Below, piece after piece: positions 41,911-51,909 of a stretch of DNA of 64,000 bases; the first letter of the stretch is position 1, and every line of letters starts with the position of its first letter. A program made the translations under genes and the position numbers. Source of the DNA: Rhynchopus euleeides (lineage: Eukaryota > Euglenozoa > Diplonemea > Diplonemida > Diplonemidae); contig OY723278.1 in the NCBI GenBank assembly GCA_963210315.1, forward strand, positions 620,001 through 684,000, read 5' to 3'. The notes under the pieces were generated by a model. The model saw only the letters and a program-made list of their open reading frames with translations. It had not been told where the DNA came from and made no database searches.

Positions 41911-42917
41911 TCAGGATGATGCACCGGGCGTGTGCACATGGTGCTGCAGGCTGCAAGGGGACATGGGTGGAGGGTTATATCTATCTACACCAGCAGGCTC
42001 GTTCGGGTCGCTGCCCTGCTGCTTCAAATCGCGGATTCGAAGTGCGGCACGTCGCAGACACCACACCAGTACAAAGGCCACCACAGCCACGGCAACGAAA
42101 CAGCCCACCATGATGCCTGCGATCGCACCAGCACTCAGGCCATCATATCCTGCGTCAAAGGCAGGCGTGCTGACAGGTGTCGGCAGAGGTGTCGGTGTTG
42201 CTCCATCGGGAGCGCACAGGCTCGCGCCCAGCGCATAGCCGCTCCAATGTCAGGCATGCCGCATTCAATGTCAGGCATGCCCCATGTGGAGATGATCGAG
42301 GTGCAGAAGGTGGGGACAGGGGGTGGACGTGTCGGTGCAGGCGTCGGTGCAGGTGCGGGGGTTGCGGGCCCGACTGGCATCAATTCTCTCGCTTCGTCGA
42401 GGTTCAGTCTGAACGTGCTCTTGCCGTCATGCCTGCCAAAGCCGTCAGAATTGTCAGTCGCCATCACTATCGGAAAGCTTGCACTGTGGAGAGTTGCATT
42501 CGTGGCGTTTGTACTCGCGATGTTGTAGGTGAAGCTGGTGATCGTCATCCCGTTCACCTCTTCCACAGAGTAGTCACTGGCCCACGTTGCCTGCCAGAAA
42601 ACGTCCGCCCTCACATCCCAGTAGCTCCTAATATCCGAGTAAACATTCATCGTGGGCTTCCCATCCCTCACGTAGCCCGCTACGAGCTTCGATCTGAGCA
42701 TCCCACGGCCCACCCCGATGCCAACGAAGCCCTCCACAGGGGCCTCTGCAGCAAGCTTCACCTTCGACTTGTCGTGCAACATCGTATAGTGGACAGTCCC
42801 GAGAGATACCGCCTGCTGACACTTATAACCGGGTCTTGTGGACGACGTGCACTCCGCAGTTCCTCCAACAGCAAGAGCGGCCACCAGAACACAGGCCTGC
42901 AACACCTTCACTGCCAT
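41911..42917 (-). CDS. DOMON-domain type I membrane protein (frame break before the TM segment)
   Basis: From the ATG at 42917 a signal peptide (1-21) precedes a DOMON domain (about 35-175) with IGVGRGMLRSKLVAGYV and a conserved end FRLNL. DOMON domains bind haem or sugars; the Met in GRGM could be a haem ligand. A Pro/Thr linker follows and the frame runs out at 42135. A second minus-strand frame from about 42255 to 41911 continues a TP-rich linker into a clear membrane helix (IAGIMVGCFVAVAVVAFVLVW), basic RR and a ~45-residue cytoplasmic tail. No GTATG-type intron joins them. A 21/20-bp tandem repeat (ggcatgcctgacattg) sits at the break. A non-canonical intron, a frameshift mutation or a sequence error is possible. 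Confidence 0.65.
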
Positions 42918-42939
42918 GCTTGCTGGAGCAGCCTCGGCG

Positions 42940-42962
42940 AGGCTGTGTGTGTGTGTGTGTGT
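42940..42962. repeat. GT microsatellite
   Basis: About ten gt units just upstream of the DOMON start codon. On the coding strand this is an AC repeat. Confidence 0.85.
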
Positions 42963-43278
42963 CGGTGAATATCAATGCAGTACAGAAACTGTGGCTTAAG
43001 AAATCGTTGGGGGGGGAGTGAGGGAGGGGGGGGGACCGACGACCAGGGGGGCCTCGAGTTGGGCCGATCACGAAAACAGCTTCGTGTCCGAACTGAAAAG
43101 ATCCACACCCCACCCCAACCCTCGCATGTTGCGCCCACCACCCTGCACGAGCCGCGTCCCGCCCCCCCTCCCCCACACATCCCCTTCAGGCACACGGCGC
43201 GCTACGATGGCCGCCTCACAACAAAACAACAAGAGTGATGGTGGGTCACACCAGGCAGCACACACCCCAACACCTCCG
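42963..43278. other. Intergenic stretch
   Basis: It separates the DOMON start from the BUD31 stop. G runs occur at 43009-43033; no gene is seen. Confidence 0.4.
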
Positions 43279-44353
43279 CTAGCTCGACTCGGCTGGAGGG
43301 GGTGGCGGAGGCGGCCCGACGTCGTCAGAATCGGAATCGTCGGGAGCTCCCTGGGCCTTCGGAGCTGCATCCGCCGCTGCAGGGGGTGCGGGTGGCGGGG
43401 GGGGCACCTCGTCGTCGTCGTCTTCCTCGGCAGGCGGGGGCGGGGGTGGGGGCGATGCGCTGTCCTGCTGCTCAGCGCCGGCAGGAGGTGGGCCTTCCTT
43501 CTGCTGCTCGCGCTGGAGCTTCCTGCGCCGCTTCCTGCGGTTCATGTAGTCCTCCTCGTCTTCAGACTCCACCGCTGCGTTGTCAAACTTCGTCTCGTCT
43601 TCGGTTGTCGCCCAGCAGGTCTCAAAGGACACCTCCTCGCCAGCCTTCTCCCGCTCCTCGCGGCTGATCTGGATGGCGGCCAGATATTGCCCAAACTTAT
43701 TCCCGAAGATGTTGCGCCTCCCGCCACGCCCCGTGGAGCATCCCCTGCACCCGCTGTGGCGGTCTTCCACAACTGGGTTGTTCGGCCCCAGCTCGTACCG
43801 CGGGACCCTGCATATGGAGACTGTCCCGTAGTTAAAGTTGCGCGGGTCGATTGCGTGTGTCGAGCAGAGCCGTTCATAACCCGGTTTCTTCCATTTTGCT
43901 ATCAGGGCGGCGTCGACAAGCTTCTGTTTGACACAGTAGTCATACACTGCCTTGGGAATGCGTTTGTACCGGTGGTACATGTCGTAGACATATCGGGAGC
44001 GCTGCCAGTTAATCTGTGAGGTGGGCGGGGGTGCAGTGAGACAGAAGAAGAAGAGAAGCACGCAGAGGGGGTCGGCATCCCTGATTTCATTTGGGGACAG
44101 CACACCTCACACACCTCAGGCATGGGGGGCATGGCACGGCTCGGGGGGCATAATACACACACGTTGTCGACACACAGAGGACGGGGGTGCATACCTGCTG
44201 CACCGGCCACTGCGCCTCCACCTTCCGCTTCCCCTCGTGGGGCTGGTTGATCTGATCCCGCACCTCACGCTGCAGCTCGTCCATCACCTTCGCGATGGTC
44301 TCCCATCCTTCGGGGATACGCGCCTTGGTGCCCCACCGCCTGTCACCCGACAT
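43279..44353 (-). CDS. BUD31: BUD31/G10 splicing factor with long acidic, proline-rich tail
   Basis: Exons 44195-44353 and 43279-44013 give 297 residues. The intron starts GTATGC and ends CCTCACAG, phase 0. BUD31 is a core spliceosome (Prp19-related) protein. Family landmarks are PEGWETI, PHEGKRKVEAQWP, RYVYDMYHRYKRIPKAVYDYC, AKWKKPGYERLC and ICRVP. The family is usually about 145-157 residues. Here ~150 extra residues follow, with a KRRRK patch, acidic EDEEDY/EEDDDDE runs and proline blocks. Several zinc ligands are replaced: human CCLRC corresponds to CSTHA, NCIC to SIC, and ECTHCGCRGC to EDRHSGCRGC. The usual three-zinc cluster therefore cannot form in full. Confidence 0.9.
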
Positions 44354-46513
44354 CTTGTGTGGCCTCGCGTGACTGGCAGTCACAGCCTGGACAGGCGGTG
44401 TGCGTGTGAGTTGTTGGTGCACACCCTCCGACAGCAGGAGTGATCCACAAAGCAATGCTGCAATGAACAAGGTTGGGAGGGGCGGGAGGCTGTGCCTGGA
44501 CGGGGGGGTGGGGGAAGGGGAGGGGAGGGTCTTCCGAAGCGAGTGGTGAAAACACAAGAGAGATGAGAACACATGCTCCGGGTCCAGGAGACTGATCCCC
44601 CGCGAGCTGTCCTTCCCGTCACCCCGTCATCCATCTCGGTGGGCAAAGGGTAGGGCGTGGGGGGGCGAGACCCGGACCCAGATAGTCTCTGGCATGGTGA
44701 GATAAATCAAAAAAGCAGAAGGGAAAAGGGGGAAAGGGAGAAAGGGGGAATAGGGCAAAAAAGAACAAGAAACGATGTGCTCAAACAAAAAGCTGTGAAC
44801 CCTGCCCACAGCCCCAGGTGTGGGGGTGACTGTGCTAAACAGAAACTGGCCAACACTGTGCGACACACCCGGTGTGCTGAAACGGCGAGGCCCACAGCAA
44901 GACAGCAATGTGCCAAACAGAAGATGAATCAAGCAAGCAGGGTTGGGACAACCAGAACTTGGGTGGCGGTTTGTCCTCCTGGTTAATCATCAACATCACC
45001 TGCAAGAACATCAATAAAATCGAAAGGGCACGCGCAGCGGTTCTTCATTGAAAAACACACGGCCCGTGCACAGCACCCCCCCATCCTCAGTCAGGGATAG
45101 ACGACGAGAATGAGGGGACGGAGTGGGGTGAGGTATAGTGGAAGATTGGGGTGACGGGGTGTGTGATGGCCCAGTTGGGCCAGGCACCCCCTCGTCTGAC
45201 AGAACCTGGTGGAGTTGGTCGTGCAACTCCATCCGGGTAGGGCGTGCAAGGGTGGGAGCAGCTGGAATGGCGGTGTCACATGTGGCTAGCGAGACTGCAC
45301 GGCCTGACTCTCACGAGGCGGCTGTGCAGAGGTTGGATGCGCCTGCCTGATTCCAACGGGAAAGCCCACACTACCCTAAACAAGCCCTTTTTCTGTTATG
45401 TGTGTCAAACTACGTCAGCAAACTGCAGGAACCTCACCCCGAGAAGTGAAGGCTGCAACGGGAAATCAAGAAGAAAAATAGCCCCGCCGTGTGGCAGCTG
45501 TTATTCAAGGCTTTATTTTGTTACCCTCCGCCCTGGAGCACAGAATGGGGTGAGGTTCCAGGTGAGGTTCACCAATATGTGGGGGTTCCGCAAACCCGAA
45601 CTATAAAATAGGGTGAGGTGTCGCGCTGGCGCCCCACAGGGGCGACACACAGAGCGAAGACCTTCCTGATGTCTCGTCATCAAAGCCTTCTCAAAGGAGG
45701 TCACCTTAAGACACGGGGGGACACGGGGGGACATCCGGGGACAAATCGGTAAAATCGGGGAAAATGACCAAAAAAAAGAGTGTGGGGAGTTGGGTCCAGT
45801 TTAGCAAAGTGAGCTCATTTTTCAAATTCCAGAATTTTTGGGGACGCTTCCTGTACCCGGCCTCGCGGGTGGGGTGTTAGGGAATCCCGCCCCCTGCGAC
45901 ACGGGGACGGGGTTAGGGGACCGGCACAGGCCAGTACGGCGATGTACGACTTGGTGCTGCTGATAGGGACTCGAAACGAGAGCAGTGCACGGTCAGTAAC
46001 GCACGGACACAGGTCGTTGGTGCCAGGCACGGTCTACTTTTGAAGCCGTCCCAGAGACTCGGTCGCTCGACAGCAAGCGAAGGCACCGCCCGGGCGCGCG
46101 GGGGGAGGACATGGCAGACGGCCTAAGGAGTGCCGGTCCGGGCATCCCACTGTACCGCCCTGCGTCAGCCACGCCATCCTCAGGTCTGCACCAGATCAAC
46201 CTGGAAGTCGCTCCAGCACGTGCCACCCACCGCCAGCTAGATGCTGCGAGAAGTGAGCGCACCCGTTGTCCACACCCAGGTGCAGGAAGCGTGACACAAA
46301 GTTGAGGAGCACACTGCACTGCAACGCTCCACCATCCACCACGATGCGGCATGCGATGGTGGCACCTGTGAGGGGCACACCTCCGCTTCGCCAAGGTGAA
46401 GTCGACCGCGAAGAGACTGACGGCGGCACGCTGAGTACCACGGGGGGTCCACGTGTCGACTCCGGTGAGTATGTGGAGCCGCCGCCACTGTTCGTTCGTC
46501 TGCAGCAGTATTC
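44354..46513. other. Intergenic stretch, no gene seen
   Basis: No credible coding sequence is seen on either strand. Inverted segments aacctcacccc and ggggtgaggtt occur near 45431 and 45546. Confidence 0.4.
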
Positions 46514-46564
46514 CCGCGAAACCGCCCGTTGGTGGCCGACGGCCACCAACGGGAGGTTTCGCGG
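46514..46564. repeat. Near-perfect 51-bp palindrome
   Basis: Arms of 25 bp (starting ccgcgaaaccgcccgttgg at 46514) match at 24 of 25 positions around a single central base at 46539. In RNA it would form a long hairpin; in DNA a possible cruciform. It is not inside a recognised gene. Confidence 0.9.
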
Positions 46565-47615
46565 TGGCGCTGAAGGGACACATTGCTCCGCGTTGCCACA
46601 GCTGCTGCGCCCTACGCCCTCACTCAATGACTCACTGACGGTTGCCCCCCCGGCACGCACATTCGCAACCCTCTCCAACCCTGGAAGTCAGGGCGTGACG
46701 GCTTCGGTGGCGACCAAGCAGGAAAGAGATCGACGAGGTGTCGGAGGGAGGAGGCGAGCACAAAAGGGCGTCGGCTACCGCACGCCCTTTCGACGACCGA
46801 CCGAACCGGCCCCCGGCCGGGAGGGAGGTGGGGGGGGGGCGTGGGGGGCGGAGCCCCCCACATGGGGGGTCCGGGGGGCGAAGCCCCCCGGAAAATTTTT
46901 TGAGCTATTTTGGCCAAGTCCGTGCCCGTATGGGCAGAAAAATGGAAATTCGATGACGCGTTTTAGGCCTCAAAACGGGCTCAAAACTCAGAAATTCCTT
47001 TGAAATCGGGCTCAAAAAATAGGCCCACCGCGGAAAATTTTTTGAAAAGGGTCCCCCTATAGACGGTCCACCAGAAAACCGCCAAAAAAGTTTTGAGGGG
47101 ACACAAAAAAACCGGTGCCACCTACCGGTTTTACCGGTCCGCCTGTCCCGCGTGTCCCATGTCCGGTTACCGGTAAAAAAACCGGTTTTGTGACAAAGGC
47201 CCAGCGGTAAACTAGCGGTAAAAACGGTAAAAACGGTAAATTCGGTATTTTGGGGTGACCTCCAAAGCCAAACATCTCTCTCCAGAGCCTTCTTCAATTC
47301 AGGGCGACGCCAGAGCAAAAAGCGGGTGGGATGATATAATCCCAGCGGGAATGTCATCACCAAAAAGTGTAAGCAGTGCAGCAACCGTGATCTCTTCTTC
47401 CCTAATGAGGATTTCCGCTTCCACCACCCGAGAGCCTGCTGCCTTGGTGTGGGTGTGGAGTAGATGTGAAACACGATATGGCTAGACACACGTCGCAGAA
47501 AGCAGAAGCACCCCTACACTTTTTACGCATCGTAAATATGCTCAAAAAGATTGTTGTGATTATCTTGGCCCAAACGACAACAGGGGCTGCTTCCCTCCTG
47601 ACCCCCCCCCCCCTT
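46565..47615. other. Intergenic stretch with GC palindromes and gene remnant
   Basis: Two GC palindromes lie at 46843-46859 (ggggggcggagcccccc) and 46873-46889 (ggggggcgaagcccccc). Repeated accggt motifs occur at 47108-47200. On the plus strand at about 47353-47455 a short frame encodes a zinc-finger-like KKCKQCSNRDLFF segment and soon stops. Confidence 0.5.
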
Positions 47616-50316
47616 TTACTGCAACGGAGCCACAACGACCTGCCAGGTCGGGCCCGACCTGCCGGGCGCACCACACGCCTTCCCACCGCCGCCTGGCCCG
47701 AGCTGCACCGCCACCGCACACACCGGGCGGAGCTGTGCCACATGCTGCGCCACCACCACCCCACCCCTCGCCGAGGCACGCCAGTCACACGCGAACGCCA
47801 CGTTGCAGCGCACCAGGAGGGTGAAGGGCTTGTCGGAGTCGAAGGGCACGACACCCCCTCCCCCTCCCCCTCCCTGGGGGCCTTTTGCGGCCACCACACC
47901 CGCCGCACGCGCCGCATCCAGCGAGAGCCGAACCTCCGCCGCAGAACCCAGCGGGAGCAGGGCTGCCGGATCCACCTTGCGCAGCACCTCGAGGAGGCCC
48001 TCCGGGCCACGCCGCCCCGGCAGACGCTTCAGGTTGATGTCGCGGCACTGCACCCACGCCTCCACCTCCGACAGCCTGCCATGCGCCAGCGCCGCGAAGC
48101 GGAATGCGTTGTGCGCGTCGTGCCACTCCTGCGGGACGCACACCGCAGCCATGCCCGCGACAGCACCCAGCCCTGCCGCCGCCACCTCCCGCTGCAGAGC
48201 ATCGCCCTTCGGGCGGCAGTCCATTGTGTGGAAGCGCCACGCCGCAGACAGAGGCATCACCGCCGCCCTCGCCCTCGTCAGCAGCTCCGCCGCACCGCCC
48301 CCCCGCTGCGCTGAGGCGTTCCTCCGCAGGCTGCGGTGCAGCAGCGACGTGCGGAGGCTCTCACACTTCTCCTTCTCCAGCATGCGCTGCAGCGGCCCCT
48401 GCCCTGCCCCCCTGCTGCGCAGGGGGGGCCCTTTCAGAGGCCTCCACCCGGATGAGGTACCTCGGGAGGCAGAGGACGAGCCCGTCCCTCTGGTTGACGA
48501 CGTATATCCCGGAGTTCTCCTCAAAGTGGAAGTCGCCCCGGGTGGTGTTCTTGGGTGCCTCCGTCCCCAGAAGAATGTCGCACACAAGGAGGAACCTCGA
48601 GGTGTCGGTGTAGCAGAGTGAGGTGAAGGGGTCCCGCGCGAAGTACTCCCCAGCTCCGTGGGCCTGCCCGGAGCGCCGCTTCGGGTCAAACCCGTAGCGC
48701 ATGATGGGGAAGACGGAGCACTCAGGGGTTCCGTGGAAGGCGCGGACCCGGTGTGACTCCCCGCCGATCTCCCCCAGTGCCGCCTGCAGTTCCATCTCCG
48801 ACTGGTGGAATTGGTGCTCCAGCTCCGGGTTGTGGAGCTCCCAGGCCTCCACCACATCCAGCACTGTGTCCCGAGCCCTCGATGCGGCTGAGCGTGTGAC
48901 AAAGGCACGCAGTTCCGACATGGTCCCCTGTGGGATGTACCGTGCCACGTCGATGCGGATGCGGCTCTGCGGTGTCTCCTGGGTGTTGTCCTCCACCGCG
49001 ACCCCGGCGTGTGCGGCAGCGGTGGCGATGCGGCTGGCGATGGCTGATGCCATCTTGTCGTCATCCGGCAGCCGCACCGTCTTGCGGTGCTGCGGGATAA
49101 ACATCGCCAGGCAGCTCCCCCCCGGGCGGGCGTGCGACTTGACCCGCTGGAGGACGAGCTTCTGGAAGGCGATGGGGCGCTCGCCATTCTTCGTATAGAA
49201 CATTGTCCCGCGCTGCTCGGCTGACGGGCGGGGGCGCCGCCTCAGCGCCGCAGAGAAACCCACCCCGGATGTGGTGGCAAAGGCAGCGGCGCGTGCCTCA
49301 TGCAGCAGGCCTTCGCCACAGGTCGCCGGAGCCCACCACGGCATGCCCGCCTGCGGGGGCGGCACGGCGGCGGCGGGGGGTGCAGCGCGGGGGCGGGTGG
49401 TGGTGGTGGCAGCGGCGGTTGCGTCGGGGTTTCCGATGAACACCTCGATCAGCCCGCGCTCCTTCAGGTTGTTGACGGTGGGGAAGGCAACGGCGGGGGC
49501 CGTCTCCTCCTTCAGCGGGTTGCGGGTGTGCAGGCAGCAGGCGACGATGGCGGGGGCAGCGCCCGGCGGGGAGGGCTTCCCTGCCCCCCCGTCGTGGCAC
49601 ACGCGGAACCACACGAGGGTGCCCTGGGCGAGGTGCACGCCCGGGGCCCACAGCGTCTGGAGGTGGGTGTACATATCGAAGCTTGCAGCCTCCTCCGGTG
49701 CAGTGCCTCGGCGTGCGTCAAGCAGGAGGGGGTGCAGGGGTGTCACTGTGGTGCCGTCCGCACGGGCGTCGGTGACGCGCCCTGCTGCGTAGGCAACGTG
49801 GGGCATGTCGGTGTCGAGGGTGTCGCGGTAGGGGCCGGAGGCGACAGGGAGTGTGCTGGCCTGCAGGATGCTGCATGCCATCACGCCGTGCACTGTGGCA
49901 GGCACGTCGGGGCGTGCGGCGCAGCGGAGCAGTGCCTCGGCCATGTCGCGGGAGGTGTGGATCTGTGTGCAGGAGTCGCCTGCGGAGATCGATGTGACGC
50001 GCATGCCTGACTGCAGCGGGGTGGCGCCCAGCGCGCCCCTGGGTGGGATGGAGGCCAGCACGATGCCAGCACCCCCTCCGCGGAAGGCGACGAAGCCCGC
50101 CTGAAGCCCGGCGGCGTCGTGGCGGGCGAGCTTCTCCAAGGTGCCCTTTGTCAGCAGCACATTGCGCAGGACCCTCCGGTTCACCTCCACCTCCACACGC
50201 GACTCTGAGGCGGTCTCGTCGCTCTCGGTGACCCCGTTGGTGCTGTCGGTGCTGCCGTCGGACAGGGAGGGTGCAGGGTCATCTGCATCTCGCCCCACAT
50301 CTAGGTGTTGGGACAT
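47616..50316 (-). CDS. PARP-family ADP-ribosyltransferase with C-terminal extension
   Basis: The frame from the ATG at 50316 (MSQHLDVGRDADD) runs to 48361. A PARP catalytic domain lies near its end: RAFHGTPECSVFPI, then GAGEYFARDPFTSLCYT, FLLVCDILLG and GIYVVNQRDGLVLCLPRYLI. His and Tyr of the H-Y-E triad are present, but Ile replaces the Glu, which predicts mono- rather than poly-ADP-ribosylation. The N-terminal ~480 residues are not recognised. A second minus frame (48386-47616) continues about 256 residues. An intron with GTGGAG at 48447 and CTGCAG ending at 48387 (61 nt, phase 0) would join them into 879 residues. Its donor lacks the GTATGY seen elsewhere. An alternative GTACCT donor at 48460 also fits in phase, and the extension could be a separate gene. 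Confidence 0.65.
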
Positions 50317-51673
50317 TCCCTGAGTGGGTGGGTGCTGTGTGTGCAAAGGGTGGGGGGATGGCGGGTTGGCTGTTGTGGCGGGGGCAGGGGGGTGGTGGGG
50401 TCGGGGTGGGTGGGTCTCGCGTTGCATCTCCTTGTCATGTGTACATCGCTTCGTTGTGCCCGCTGGGCTGTGTGACGGCATCTTCATCCATCCCACCTAG
50501 CGGCAGTGCTCTCGTCGGCCCGCCTTTTGTTAATCAACCAGCATGTGGAACGGTTCGGATGTGGAACATCGCTCTACCGCTCGTCGCGTGCTTTTGTTTG
50601 TGTCGAAAAAAAGAGCAACTTGTAAAGACGGCCAACGAATACAAGCAAACAAGAAAGCCATGCAGTTGTTTTGTAATAAAATTTGGAGAAAAATACACCC
50701 AGCACACAAGTCCTTCGTTTTCCTCACTGTGTCATGGCGTGGCTAGATCATTTTCTCGGTTACGTTACGGTCCGCGACTCTCCGCCACACAGCCGACGGA
50801 AGATGGTATAGAAAATGGAAATGCCTCCGAGATTTTCCGCACACACGCACACCCCTTCTTCCCGGATGCGACAACGCTGAACGGAGTTACAGAGGCACGG
50901 CTTTCAGACACACTTCGTGCAAATCTTCTTCTTCTGGAGTTTCGCAGAACACACCAATCACCCCCTCCTTTGATGGGCATGTCTGCTTGAAAACGTGAAT
51001 TATTGAACGTTTTTTTTGGCCGTATTTATTTTTGGTGTAGACTTTTTGGTATCGGAACACACGGAGGCCCACAGCACATCACCAATACCCTCTTCTGGTG
51101 TGACCTCCTGCTATATGCACACACTGCACACTGCCACACCCCGACGAAGGTAAGGCAACGTGATACCCCCGTCACAAGGCGCTACCCCTGCCCACCACGA
51201 CGTGCCACAAAAACCCCCCCCTCCCTCCTCCTCCACATCCCTCAGGGACAACCACGCCTACAAGGGTAACCACCAACAGGAGATGTTGCGCCCATCAAAG
51301 GAAGCGGGGTCGGCGAAGAGGGTGGGAGTGAAAAGCCAAAAAAAATCGACGCATCTCACCAGCAGGACTTGAGTGCCCGCATGAGATATATCGTGGGTGA
51401 AGGGGGTCAGGGGAGGCCGGTTGCGACAGTGATGCAGGGAGACCCCTTGCCTATATCCCTGGGCTTGTTTTGCCGTGGTCTGCTTTGTGGGTTATGTCTT
51501 TGGTTGGATTGGGTGGGGTTGGGTTGGGCCGGGTTGGGGGGAATAACGGAATGGGTTTCGAGCGGTGTAGGTCACGACGAGGAAGGCGAGGCCCCGACCC
51601 CAACGAGCAGGACGTTCGTTCTCCCGGATTCTGAGGGTTGCGTTGCTTCGTGCGAAGAGCCCGCATGTGTAGC
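50317..51673. other. Intergenic stretch, no gene seen
   Basis: It holds the 5' flank of the PARP gene and then unremarkable sequence up to the transposon. No coding sequence is recognised. Confidence 0.4.
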
Positions 51674-51909
51674 GTAATACACGGATGACGTACGAATCGT
51701 AATATCGTATCATATCGTAAATACGATATGTATCGTATTTTTTAAGGCGATATCGCAATATATCGCAATATATCGTATTTATATCGTGTTTAGTCAGCTT
51801 TGATATCGTATGCGATATGCCCATATCGCACTATTACTACAGGCTTCTGAGGGAGGCAATGGGATGGCTAGGTGGCCACATGAGACAACACCACAAGGAT
51901 GGGATCCGG

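Noticed and set aside
44940..45060. Possible further C/D snoRNA near a tgatga motif at about 44986 (minus strand)
   Set aside because: No D box CTGA lies at a suitable distance and there is no terminal stem.
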